Origin: Pseudomonadota bacterium
GTDB lineage: Bacteria; Pseudomonadota; Alphaproteobacteria; Rhizobiales; Rhizobiaceae
Assembly: GCA_023387715.1 (NCBI GenBank)
Contig: JAEWHQ010000149.1
Span: 1-5,609, forward strand
Reading direction: 5' to 3'
DNA: 5,609 nt
Shown piece by piece: positions 1 to 5,609 of this stretch. The notes under the pieces were generated by a model. The model was given only the letters and a program-made list of their open reading frames with translations, was not told the DNA's origin and made no database searches. The stretch's first letter is position 1, and every line of letters begins with the position of its first letter. The position numbers and the translations under genes are program-made.

Positions 1-485
1 CCTAGCCCCCACATTGCAGAAACAACTCCTGTCGCCCTTGCCCAGTGACGTTCAGGCAAGGCAGCGCGGATGACCGCATAACCAAGTCCTGCCAGTAAAC
101 CGCCGCCAACACCTTGCACGACACGGCCAACAAGCAAAAGCTCCATTGACGGGCTAAGGGCATTAACGCCTGCACCAATCGCAAAAATAATGAAAGCGAT
201 CACATAGGCAAAGGCAGGCCCTTTCCATTGCAAAGTACGGCTGACAAAAAGCGAAGCAACAATAGCAGCAATGACAAAGGCCGTTGTGACCCAAGCATAA
301 TATTGCTGACCGCCAATGTCGGCGACAATAGAAGGCAGCAAGGCAGCGGTGAAATAAAGGTTCATGGCATAGAGCAACACACCGCTTGCCATCACTAAAA
401 CAATTGCCAAATGACGGCCGGATAATAAGTCAGACCAGTTATCTGCTCTTGTCTCACTGTGATCCGGCATAGTCGAATCATGCAT
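1..485 (-). CDS. MFS transporter, probable drug/toxicant exporter (N-terminal part, cut by window edge)
   Basis: This is the first 161 codons of an inner-membrane major facilitator superfamily carrier; the rest lies beyond base 1. The start ATG at 485 follows a GGAG (plus-strand ctcc at 493-496) with 7 nt spacing; an in-frame ATG at 470 is less likely. About 24 polar residues precede a first membrane helix (about 25-48) ending in LPSIVADIGG, then helices at about 62-82, 90-110 and 114-138. The stretch GRVVQGVGGG (120-129) and the Gly-rich segment after it match the helix-4/5 region of proton-driven exporters. The loop between helices 2 and 3, where the family normally has the Asp-containing motif A, reads VSRTLQWKG, a degenerate form. 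It lies 36 nt downstream of the doxX-like gene on the same strand, so the two are probably cotranscribed under the divergent TetR repressor. Substrate cannot be told; drug or toxic-compound efflux is inferred from context. Confidence 0.85.
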   Translation of the reverse strand, partial: MHDSTMPDHSETRADNWSDLLSGRHLAIVLVMASGVLLYAMNLYFTAALLPSIVADIGGQQYYAWVTTAFVIAAIVASLFVSRTLQWKGPAFAYVIAFIIFAIGAGVNALSPSMELLLVGRVVQGVGGGLLAGLGYAVIRAALPERHWARATGVVSAMWGL

Positions 486-521
486 TGGAAATCTCCGATA
501 AGATTGTTTTGGGGGAGGAAG

Positions 522-884
522 TTAGTCGGCCTTCTTTGCGACATACAAAGACAGGCCAAGCGATATAAGAGAGATCATCAGTACAATTGCCGGTGCTATA
601 GCGTGATCGTAATCAGCATGGATAAGCGTTGTCAGCAAAGCCGCAGTCATGACCAGTGAACCAAGCAAAGCACCAAAAGCCCGGCTTGGGCGATTTAAAA
701 GCAGCATGAAAACGGTAAACTCTAATAAAGCGGTTATGTAGTGAAACCACTGCGGATAACCCCATGCAGCATAGTTTTTTGCATTTTCTTCACTGAGAAA
801 GAAATTGCCATAAGCGCCGAACAAAAAGAAAAGTGCCAATAACAAGGCTATGGCCACAGATAAGATTGGGAGGATTTTGCGCAT
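522..884 (-). CDS. DoxX-like family small membrane protein
   Basis: The product has 120 residues and four predicted membrane helices, at about 3-26, 44-63, 66-88 and 94-114. The segment NYAAWGYPQWFHYITALLEF between helices 1 and 2 is typical of the DoxX-like family (DoxX/DoxD superfamily). Family members are small inner-membrane proteins, some linked to redox or thiol stress, but most have no proven biochemical role. I chose the ATG at 884, preceded by GAG with about 6 nt spacing; a TTG five codons upstream (899) would add MSEIY and is less likely. It is the first gene after the shared tetR intergenic region, and its stop is 36 nt before the MFS start. Operon membership with the exporter and control by TetR are inferred. 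The family call is firm, the function is not. Confidence 0.85.
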   Translation of the reverse strand: MRKILPILSVAIALLLALFFLFGAYGNFFLSEENAKNYAAWGYPQWFHYITALLEFTVFMLLLNRPSRAFGALLGSLVMTAALLTTLIHADYDHAIAPAIVLMISLISLGLSLYVAKKAD

Positions 885-956
885 ATATATCTCACTCAAA
901 AATCATATGATTTCACGTTTTAAGCACTGGACTACTGCGTGAAAGATTCGTAGTTT

Positions 957-968
957 GAGTGATCACTC
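957..968. promoter_or_regulatory. Palindromic operator O1 (probable TetR-family repressor site)
   Basis: GAGTGATCACTC is a perfect 12-bp palindrome repeated exactly at 1001-1012. It overlaps the predicted -10 (965-970) of the minus-strand promoter for the doxX-like/MFS pair, so bound repressor would block that promoter. Binding by the adjacent TetR protein is inferred from position and symmetry. Confidence 0.75.
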
Positions 969-992
969 TATTTATTTTTAACGCAATATCAA
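965..992 (-). promoter_or_regulatory. Predicted promoter of the doxX-like/MFS unit
   Basis: Read on the minus strand, TTGATA (987-992, 5 of 6 to the -35 consensus) is followed after 16 nt by TAGAGT (965-970, 4 of 6 to the -10 consensus). Transcription would begin near 958 and give a leader of about 74 nt before the ATG at 884. The -10 overlaps operator O1. This was found by eye, with no measured start. Confidence 0.5.
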
Positions 993-998
993 GATAGT

Positions 999-1014
999 TA
1001 GAGTGATCACTCTA
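999..1014. promoter_or_regulatory. Palindromic operator O2 (probable TetR-family repressor site)
   Basis: TAGAGTGATCACTCTA is a perfect 16-bp palindrome whose 12-bp core is identical to O1. Its centre is 44 bp from that of O1, about four helical turns, so two dimers would sit on similar faces of the DNA. It ends 7 bp before the GGAGA ribosome site of tetR, fitting repression of tetR itself. I see no strong plus-strand -35/-10 pair; a weak -10-like TAGAGT at 999-1004 lies inside the operator. Confidence 0.75.
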
Positions 1015-1030
1015 CAATTTGGAGAATGAT

Positions 1031-1630
1031 ATGGCGCGCAAGCTGGACCCCGAGCAGCACGAAGCAAAAAAACAGGAAATTTTGGCAGCTGCCCATAATT
1101 GCTTTCTGGAGCATGGTTTGCAGGGTGCATCTATTTCCATGATATGCAAAGAGGCCAGAATGAGCCCCGGCCACCTCTACCACTACTTTGCAAGCAAAGA
1201 TGCCATCATCGAAGCCATGACCGATGAATATCTGACAAGCCTGCACGCCTATTTTAACGCGCATTCAGAAAACGATGACACGGCCACCGTTCTTGTCTCG
1301 GAGCTATGGAGCATGAAAAGCTGGACCGAGGTTGAGCACTGCCGCATAACCTTTGAATTATTCGCGGAAGCCGCAAGAAATGAAAACGTCCGCCAAATCA
1401 TGATTACAAATACCGATAAGGTCAGACAGCTGCTGATCGCAACCCTGCGCGCCGGACAAGCACGCGGCGATGTCGATGCAAGCTTTGATCCGGAGCATAC
1501 CAGCACAGTGCTGATCTCGCTTATTTATGCAACTCCGATGATCCCGCTGATTGCGCCGCAAAGTAATTTTGAAACAAGCCGCGGCCTTATCACCATGATG
1601 ATCCGCAAGTTTTTAAAACCGGCAGCATAG
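1031..1630 (+). CDS. TetR/AcrR-family transcriptional repressor
   Basis: The product is 199 residues, the usual TetR size. The N-terminal DNA-binding domain (about 14-62) starts with KKQEILAAAHNCFLEHG and has the helix-turn-helix at about 35-54, with the recognition-helix signature MSPGHLYHYFASKDAI. The rest is an all-helical ligand-binding and dimerisation domain, probably of the BetI-like C-terminal group, ending in a hydrophobic helix near 160-180. The start is the ATG at 1031, preceded by GGAGA at 1021-1025; an in-frame TTG at 1019 would absorb that ribosome site and is unlikely. The gene is divergent from the doxX-like/MFS pair, and the gap holds two identical palindromes, one over each side's likely promoter. 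It is therefore inferred to repress both itself and the exporter unit until an inducer binds. The inducer is unknown. Confidence 0.93.
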   Translation: MARKLDPEQHEAKKQEILAAAHNCFLEHGLQGASISMICKEARMSPGHLYHYFASKDAIIEAMTDEYLTSLHAYFNAHSENDDTATVLVSELWSMKSWTEVEHCRITFELFAEAARNENVRQIMITNTDKVRQLLIATLRAGQARGDVDASFDPEHTSTVLISLIYATPMIPLIAPQSNFETSRGLITMMIRKFLKPAA

Positions 1631-1733
1631 ATGCATAAGATAAAGCATGACCCTACCCGCTTATTTTAATACCTCGTATTCCGACACCGCACAAACCTCA
1701 GCCCTGAACGCCACCCCGATAGATGTGAGCCCC

Positions 1734-2072
1734 ATGCCCGTTTTCAATGCACTTTCGCTTTACATACTGGCCGCCCTTGCTGAGATTGCCGGCTGCTACG
1801 CATTTTGGGTGTGGCTGCGCCTTCATAAAAGCCCGTTATGGCTCATTCCCGGTATTGTTTCGCTGGTATTTTTTGCCTGGATTTTAACCCGGATTGAGCT
1901 GGATTTTGCAGGTCGCGCTTATGCTGCCTATGGCGGCATTTATATTATCGCCTCTATTTTTTGGCTTTGGGTGGTCGAACAGCAAATGCCGAGCCGCTGG
2001 GATATTATCGGTGGCCTGCTCTGCGTTGGTGGCATGATGACCATTCTACTCGGGCAATTATCGAAAATTTAA
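1734..2072 (+). CDS. YnfA family (UPF0060) small membrane protein
   Basis: From the ATG at 1734 the product has 112 residues, close to the family's usual 105-112. Four predicted helices lie at about 7-27, 34-53, 62-83 and 89-107. Family hallmarks are [10 protein letters not shown] (15-24), KSPLWLIPG (32-40), [14 protein letters not shown] (58-71) and the RWDIIGG turn before helix 4. YnfA proteins resemble small multidrug resistance exporters in fold and some have been linked to drug efflux, but the role here is unproven. The reading frame stays open upstream to an ATG at 1647, only 16 nt after the tetR stop. That start would add a polar 29-residue N-terminus and has no clear Shine-Dalgarno; the 1734 start has only a short GAG. 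I prefer 1734 on family length, with 1647 as the alternative. It is probably cotranscribed with tetR and ends at a strong terminator. Confidence 0.85.
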   Translation: MPVFNALSLYILAALAEIAGCYAFWVWLRLHKSPLWLIPGIVSLVFFAWILTRIELDFAGRAYAAYGGIYIIASIFWLWVVEQQMPSRWDIIGGLLCVGGMMTILLGQLSKI

Positions 2073-2080
2073 GCACAAAA

Positions 2081-2110
2081 AAGCCGCCTGAAATTCAGGC
2101 GGCTTTCTTA
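2081..2110. terminator. Bidirectional rho-independent terminator
   Basis: AAGCCGCCTG (2081-2090) pairs perfectly with CAGGCGGCTT (2096-2105) around a 5-nt loop. TTTCTTATT follows on the plus strand. The A-run before the stem gives TTTTTT on the minus strand. It sits between the convergent ynfA-like gene (stop 2072) and the outer-membrane protein gene (stop at 2129), so it can end transcription from both sides; the minus-strand U-tract is the stronger. Confidence 0.9.
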
Positions 2111-2128
2111 TTGCTTGATTTATAAAAA

Positions 2129-2821
2129 TCAGAACTTGTAAGCTACACCAAGGCGTACTTCATTGACCTTGAATTTGTTACGGGTATTAAAGCTCTCACC
2201 ATCAATAGTTCCGGCAAAGTCTTTACGACCATAGTCTGTGTAGCGATATTCAAGACGCATAATGACATTGTCAGTTGCTGAGTAATCAAAACCACCACCA
2301 ACGGTCCAACCTGTACGCGTCTTGCTGTGGGAATATGTATCGCCATTCACAGTCAGGCTATTCTTCACATCACCAAATGCAACACCACCGGCCAGATATG
2401 GCATGAAGCGGTCATAGGCAACACCTACTCGCGCACGCACCGCACCGGACCAACGCAACTTACTTTCGAACTCAGCATAATCGGTATCAGCAACAATACG
2501 CTTGTCGTCTTTCAGGCCATTATAGGTTACGTCGCCATCAATACCGAAAATAAAGTTGCTGCCGGTATCAAAGTTGTAGCCTGCATAAAGCCCACCAAGG
2601 AAACCGTCAGGCTTAACTTTTAGGCTTTCACCTTCAGCGTGGAACTTTGATGAGCTCCAGCCGTAACCGACCTGACCACCAATATAACCGCCAGCCCAGC
2701 TAAATACGGGCGCCAGAGCTACAGGAGCTGGTTCCTGATATACAATCGCGTCAGCTGCATTTGCACTGTGCGCCGCGAAAACTACAACTGTCGATGCAAG
2801 TAAAATTGACTTGATATTCAT
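2129..2821 (-). CDS. Omp25/Omp31-like outer membrane beta-barrel protein
   Basis: This 230-residue exported protein belongs to the small eight-stranded OmpA-like barrel group (Omp25/Omp31 of Brucella and relatives). The signal peptide covers about 1-22, with Lys4, a hydrophobic core and an A-N-A cleavage site before ADAIVYQEP. The mature protein opens with a Pro/Ala-rich stretch, then the family motif FSWAGGYIGGQVGYGWS (39-55). Alternating strands such as GGLYAGYNFDTGSNFIFGIDG, VRARVGVAYDRFMPYLAGG and VIMRLEYRYTDYG follow, and it ends in VRLGVAYKF with the terminal Phe expected for outer-membrane insertion. The ATG at 2821 has a GGGG ribosome site about 6 nt upstream. Relatives are abundant surface proteins that stabilise the envelope and, in host-associated species, may bind haem or modulate immunity; which applies here is unknown. 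It stands alone between two terminators. Confidence 0.92.
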   Translation of the reverse strand: MNIKSILLASTVVVFAAHSANAADAIVYQEPAPVALAPVFSWAGGYIGGQVGYGWSSSKFHAEGESLKVKPDGFLGGLYAGYNFDTGSNFIFGIDGDVTYNGLKDDKRIVADTDYAEFESKLRWSGAVRARVGVAYDRFMPYLAGGVAFGDVKNSLTVNGDTYSHSKTRTGWTVGGGFDYSATDNVIMRLEYRYTDYGRKDFAGTIDGESFNTRNKFKVNEVRLGVAYKF

Positions 2822-2828
2822 ATCGATC

Positions 2829-2847
2829 CCCGATCTCTGCCCGATCT
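2829..2847 (-). repeat. Short tandem direct repeat in the omp leader
   Basis: On the transcribed minus strand AGATCGGG occurs twice with an 11-nt period (2840-2847 and 2829-2836). The copy nearer the start codon contributes to the GGGG ribosome site. It may be chance, or a repeated ribosome-site-like element affecting initiation. Confidence 0.4.
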
Positions 2848-2882
2848 TTTCAGCGCAGATCTATCCGTTCGTTTCTGATATA

Positions 2883-2910
2883 AATATAAGCCGTTTCAAA
2901 AATATGTCTG
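2883..2910 (-). promoter_or_regulatory. Possible promoter of the Omp25/31-like gene
   Basis: On the minus strand CAGACA (2905-2910, 4 of 6 to -35) is followed after 16 nt by TATATT (2883-2888, 5 of 6 to -10). It would give a leader of about 55 nt. The surrounding DNA is AT-rich, so other placements are possible. Confidence 0.35.
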
Positions 2911-3030
2911 TAGCAAAATAGACACAGAGACCATCAACTTGATTCCAAAATAACTCACAGTTTATTAACCATGTCAATTTCAAATTCAAGTAATTGTAAT
3001 TTCATCACTTTTATTTTTTAAGCCCAAATA

Positions 3031-3069
3031 AAAAAGCCCGCTACACATAAATGTGAGCGGGCTTTTTTT
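3031..3069. terminator. Rho-independent terminator after the phosphate transporter gene
   Basis: AAAAAGCCCGCT (3031-3042) pairs with AGCGGGCTTTTT (3056-3067). The hairpin continues inside as CACAT/ATGTG (3044-3048 with 3051-3055) after one bulged A. A-runs and T-runs flank both sides, so it can work in either direction. It lies 17 nt past the stop of the minus-strand transporter gene and ahead of the omp promoter region. Confidence 0.88.
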
Positions 3070-3085
3070 ATGAAATAAGCTATTT

Positions 3086-4570
3086 TTATTTAACCAGAAT
3101 GCTTAATCCGACATAAAGCAGTGCCGAAACAATACCAGTTGCCGGCAGTGTAATCACCCATGCAGCGCCGATTGTCAGCACATGCGAACGACGTACCAGT
3201 TTACGGCGGCGACGCTCTTCCGGTGCAATTCTGTCTTCATCAGGGATATCCAGATGGGCTTTGCGTAAACGACGCTCCGCATCCCACTCACGAAAGAAGC
3301 CAACACCAAAAATGGCACCAACAGCAATATGAGTGGAGCTCACAGGGAGCCCAAGCCAACTGGCAACAATCACGGTAACGGCTGCGGACAAAGCAACGCA
3401 ATAAGCCCGCATCGGGTTAAGCTTAGTAATCTGGCTGCCAACCATGCGGATAAGCTTTGGCCCAAACAGGAAAAGACCAACCGAAATACCAAGCGCACCA
3501 ATGAGCATAACCCAGAAAGGAATGGTCACTTCATTAGCAAACATGCCCGTATGCGAAACCTGCACGATAGCTGCCAATGGACCAACAGCATTAGCCACGT
3601 CATTGGCACCATGTGCAAAGCTCAAAAGTGCTGCAGAAACCACAAGCGGAATACCAAACAAAACCTTGATGGATTTATTACGGTTTTCAAGACCTTCAGA
3701 CTGCCGACGAATGATCGGTACCATGATAAAGCCGATTACAACACCGATGCCAAAACCTGCCGCCAAAGCCGATTGAATTGATAATGGATAAATATTTTTC
3801 ATGCCTTTCAGCACGAGATAGGTGGCAAATGTACCGGCCATAAAGCCAACAAGCACCGGCACCCATCTGCGCGCTGCTGCAATTTTATCCGGTTGATAAA
3901 CGATGCGCGCCTTAATGAACCACAAGAAACCGGCTGCGATAATACCACCAAGCACAGGTGAAATCACCCAGCTTGCAGCAATCGCACCAATGGTGCTCCA
4001 GCTGATCGCGCTCATACCCGCGGCTGCAATACCTGCACCCATGACACCACCAACAACAGAGTGGGTGGTGGAAACAGGCGCACCGATCCAAGTGGCTAAA
4101 TTAACCCAGATGGCAGAGGATAAAAGTGCGGCAACCATAGCCCAGACAAAGGATTCCGGTGTCCCCATAGATTCCGGCGCAATAATACCGGTTGCAATGG
4201 TCGAGACAACATCCGCTCCGCCAATAAATGCACCAGCACTTTCAAACACGGCTGCAATCGCAATAGCGCCGCCCATTGTCAGTGCATTAGCACCAACAGC
4301 CGGCCCCATATTATTTGCCACATCATTGGCACCGATATTCAGCGCCATATAAGCACCAAAAATCGCCACAACGACGATAAACAGACTATTGCTGGTTTGG
4401 CCTAAAGAAACCAGAGCGATCAAACCGGCCAGAACGATAAAGATAAAGCCTAAACCCGGCGCAACCATAGGGCGCGCAGTGTAGCTGGCGGCGCGTTCCA
4501 ATGTGGAAAAACGTCCGAGGTCGCGATCTAGCGTATCAAGATGATCCGCTTCGAAGTCATTGCCAGACAT
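3086..4570 (-). CDS. PiT-family inorganic phosphate transporter
   Basis: The product is a 494-residue inner-membrane carrier of the PHO-4/PiT family, which takes up inorganic phosphate (as metal-phosphate in characterised bacterial members) driven by the proton gradient. The inverted repeat that defines the family is intact: GANDVANN at 80-87 and GANDVANA at 321-328, each with a matching PVSTTH/PVSSTH site (GAPVSTTH 163-170, GLPVSSTH 407-414). About 35 polar residues precede the first helix. A charged cytosolic loop (about 427-463, rich in Arg and Glu) lies before the last helix. The start is ATG 4570, with GGAG 5 nt upstream; a TTG at 4633 only extends the frame. No phoU-like or DUF47 partner gene is seen beside it. 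It is transcribed alone and ended by the hairpin at 3031-3069. I found no convincing Pho box upstream. Confidence 0.95.
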   Translation of the reverse strand: MSGNDFEADHLDTLDRDLGRFSTLERAASYTARPMVAPGLGFIFIVLAGLIALVSLGQTSNSLFIVVVAIFGAYMALNIGANDVANNMGPAVGANALTMGGAIAIAAVFESAGAFIGGADVVSTIATGIIAPESMGTPESFVWAMVAALLSSAIWVNLATWIGAPVSTTHSVVGGVMGAGIAAAGMSAISWSTIGAIAASWVISPVLGGIIAAGFLWFIKARIVYQPDKIAAARRWVPVLVGFMAGTFATYLVLKGMKNIYPLSIQSALAAGFGIGVVIGFIMVPIIRRQSEGLENRNKSIKVLFGIPLVVSAALLSFAHGANDVANAVGPLAAIVQVSHTGMFANEVTIPFWVMLIGALGISVGLFLFGPKLIRMVGSQITKLNPMRAYCVALSAAVTVIVASWLGLPVSSTHIAVGAIFGVGFFREWDAERRLRKAHLDIPDEDRIAPEERRRRKLVRRSHVLTIGAAWVITLPATGIVSALLYVGLSILVK

Positions 4571-4974
4571 AGTGTCTCCGCAGTTTCGAAAGTTGTGATG
4601 CGCATTTAAAAACAATTTTGCTGCAAACAACAATCAATTGATGGGGGATGAGAATGAACATAGTGACTGATTTATCCGATCCAATCCGGCTTGCTTCATT
4701 GAGGCACATGATTTGGAAAAAACACCACAGAATTACGATGAGTGACGAAACGAGAGACCAGATTAAAAACGATATGAAATGTGTTTTTAACCGCCTTACT
4801 TCGTCACCGACAAAACAGATATATCCGGTTCATCATCTTAATGTTTACCGCCTCACCTTCAGCCAGCAGACAACCAGGAACTTGAGTTGCCAACCTTGCA
4901 TGAAGCGATTCTCAGTCGGCGTTATAGCAGGTCACACAAAAAATACGCATTATTTTCGTAAATCTGACACATGT

Positions 4975-5005
4975 TTGTCATGTTACGTGAAGTCGAACCT
5001 ATATT
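4975..5005 (+). promoter_or_regulatory. Possible promoter of the autotransporter-like gene
   Basis: TTGTCA (4975-4980, 5 of 6 to -35) is followed by TATATT (5000-5005, 5 of 6 to -10), but with a long 19-nt spacer; CTATAT at 4999 gives 18. The -35 forms the right arm of the TGACA-N6-TGTCA inverted repeat, a plausible regulator site. The leader would be about 115 nt. Confidence 0.35.
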
Positions 5006-5050
5006 AGCGAGAACAAAGTAACACACCTATTTTTATATAAAAAATACTGA

Positions 5051-5062
5051 AAACATATGTTT
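5051..5062. promoter_or_regulatory. Perfect 12-bp palindrome in the leader of the autotransporter-like gene
   Basis: AAACATATGTTT reads the same on both strands and lies 63 bp before the start codon, inside the predicted transcribed leader. It could be an operator, but AT-rich palindromes arise easily by chance here. No protein is assigned. Confidence 0.3.
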
Positions 5063-5125
5063 ACAATTCTGAATATTGAGACAACATACCTGCAAAATTG
5101 AAATACCTGATGAGGGATATTCGTT

Positions 5126-5609
5126 ATGCAATTAAACACAACTTCAGATAAGCAGAAAAATATTATCCAAAATAATATTAAGCTGCTCTCACTCTCATCG
5201 ATTGTTTTTATTTTAAGTGCGCCTGCTGTTTATGCTCAAACCGTCACCCAACCCGTCAATATCAACGGCGGATCGCAAAGTTATGATGGCGAACATATAA
5301 ACATTAACGCCATTGGCACACCTGCAATTCAGGTGAAAAACGGCACTCTTTCTATTACCGGATCTGACCTTCTGCTACACAGCGACAAAGAAGCATTAAA
5401 AGTCAGCGGTAGTTCCGATGTTACCATTGTCGGCGCGCCCGGTAAAAACGCCACCCTCACCTCTACCTCCACCAATGGTAACACCGTCAACTTACTGAAT
5501 ACAGCAAAGCTGACTTTACATAGCGTCACAATTCATGGGCTTGGCAACAGCACGAGCGGCAAAGGCGCAACTGCATTAGTCGCACACGGCAACTACAATA
5601 GTATGAGCG
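5126..5609 (+). CDS. Probable autotransporter adhesin / beta-helix surface protein (N-terminal part, cut by window edge)
   Basis: The first 161 codons of an open frame run off the right edge. The ATG at 5126 has GAGGG (5112-5116) 9 nt upstream. The N-terminus is an extended signal peptide: about 20 polar residues with Lys9, Lys11 and Lys19, a hydrophobic core LLSLSSIVFIL (20-30), then APAVYA and cleavage after Ala37 before QTVTQPVNINGG. The rest has short strands split by Gly/Asn/Ser/Thr turns, such as AIQVKNGTLSITGSDLLLHS and ALKVSGSSDVTIVG, with no Cys. This is the pattern of right-handed beta-helix passengers of type Va autotransporters, common in Bartonella and Brucella relatives as adhesins. 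The C-terminal barrel that would prove it is outside the window. Alternatives are a two-partner (FhaB-like) exoprotein or another secreted beta-helix protein. It has its own promoter region and no partner gene in view. Confidence 0.75.
   Translation, partial: MQLNTTSDKQKNIIQNNIKLLSLSSIVFILSAPAVYAQTVTQPVNINGGSQSYDGEHININAIGTPAIQVKNGTLSITGSDLLLHSDKEALKVSGSSDVTIVGAPGKNATLTSTSTNGNTVNLLNTAKLTLHSVTIHGLGNSTSGKGATALVAHGNYNSMS

Larger units (their letters stand above)
4571..5125. other. Divergent intergenic region between the phosphate transporter and autotransporter-like genes
   Basis: This 555-bp stretch separates two divergent genes and should hold both promoters; the right half is strongly AT-rich. 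An open frame at 4648/4654-5007 (+) has GGGGG upstream, but its translation is rich in Cys, His, Lys and Ser, has no domain I recognise and overlaps the likely transporter promoter, so I do not call it a gene. Visible symmetry includes ATCAATTGAT (4633-4642), TGACA-N6-TGTCA (4965-4980), an AT-rich near-palindrome (5028-5046) and AAACATATGTTT (5051-5062). No tRNA, terminator or recognisable RNA family was seen. Confidence 0.6.

Noticed and set aside
2..184. Minus-strand open frame of 60 codons at the left edge
   Set aside because: It is in a different frame from the MFS exporter, which reads cleanly through the same bases with family motifs.
1019..1030. Upstream TTG start for tetR
   Set aside because: The TTG at 1019 would make the GGAGA ribosome site part of the coding sequence; the ATG at 1031 is correctly spaced from it and gives a normal TetR N-terminus.
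3329..4352. Several long plus-strand open frames (for example 3329-3781, 3444-3776, 3903-4352)
   Set aside because: They lie antisense to the phosphate transporter gene, whose family motifs are intact, and their Pro/Ala/Thr-rich translations are mirror images of its membrane helices.
4633..4642. Palindrome ATCAATTGAT as an operator for the phosphate transporter gene
   Set aside because: It is only 10 bp, AT-rich and unrepeated, so chance is the simpler explanation.
4650..4690. Possible PhoB box upstream of the phosphate transporter gene
   Set aside because: On the minus strand CAGTCAC followed 4 nt later by TTCATTC resembles the paired CTGTCAT repeats only in the first half; the second half does not match.
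4648..5007. Plus-strand open frame of 119 codons with GGGGG before the start
   Set aside because: The translation has no recognisable domain and a non-coding-like composition (many Cys, His, Ser, Lys). It overlaps the region where the phosphate transporter promoter must lie and runs into the predicted promoter of the next gene. Conservation at protein level in relatives would reverse this.

Overview
The window looks like ordinary chromosome of an alphaproteobacterium of the order Hyphomicrobiales, most likely the Brucellaceae/Bartonellaceae side. The best evidence is the small outer-membrane barrel of the Omp25/Omp31 type (W-A-G-G-Y-I-G-G-Q-V-G-Y-G-W after the signal peptide). A classical autotransporter and moderate GC (clearly below that of Brucella, judged by eye) fit a lower-GC Brucellaceae relative. 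The genus is inference. I see no insertion sequence, phage gene, tRNA, rRNA or CRISPR array.

Left part (1-2110): a TetR-family repressor gene (+) is divergent from a two-gene minus-strand unit made of a DoxX-like small membrane protein and an MFS exporter; the exporter runs off the left edge. The intergenic gap of about 150 bp carries two copies of one palindrome (core GAGTGATCACTC) with centres 44 bp apart. One lies over a predicted -10 of the doxX-like/MFS promoter, the other just ahead of the tetR ribosome site. This is a typical autoregulated repressor/efflux layout. A YnfA (UPF0060) membrane protein follows tetR on the same strand, and a strong bidirectional terminator closes that side.

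Middle (2111-3085): a minus-strand gene for an exported Omp25/Omp31-like barrel protein with a long AT-rich upstream region, bounded by the terminator of the next gene.

Right part (3086-5609): a complete PiT-family inorganic phosphate transporter (minus), about 550 bp of AT-rich divergent intergenic DNA with several short palindromes, then the first 161 codons of a large secreted protein (+) with an extended signal peptide and a Gly/Asn/Thr/Ser-rich beta-helix-like passenger. It is very probably an autotransporter adhesin cut by the window edge.

All recognised products act at the cell envelope: efflux, phosphate uptake, outer-membrane barrel and surface protein. The only clear local regulatory circuit is the TetR one. 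I found no convincing undescribed system; the most useful leads are the twin operator, the membrane-protein set around it, and the structured leader of the surface protein.
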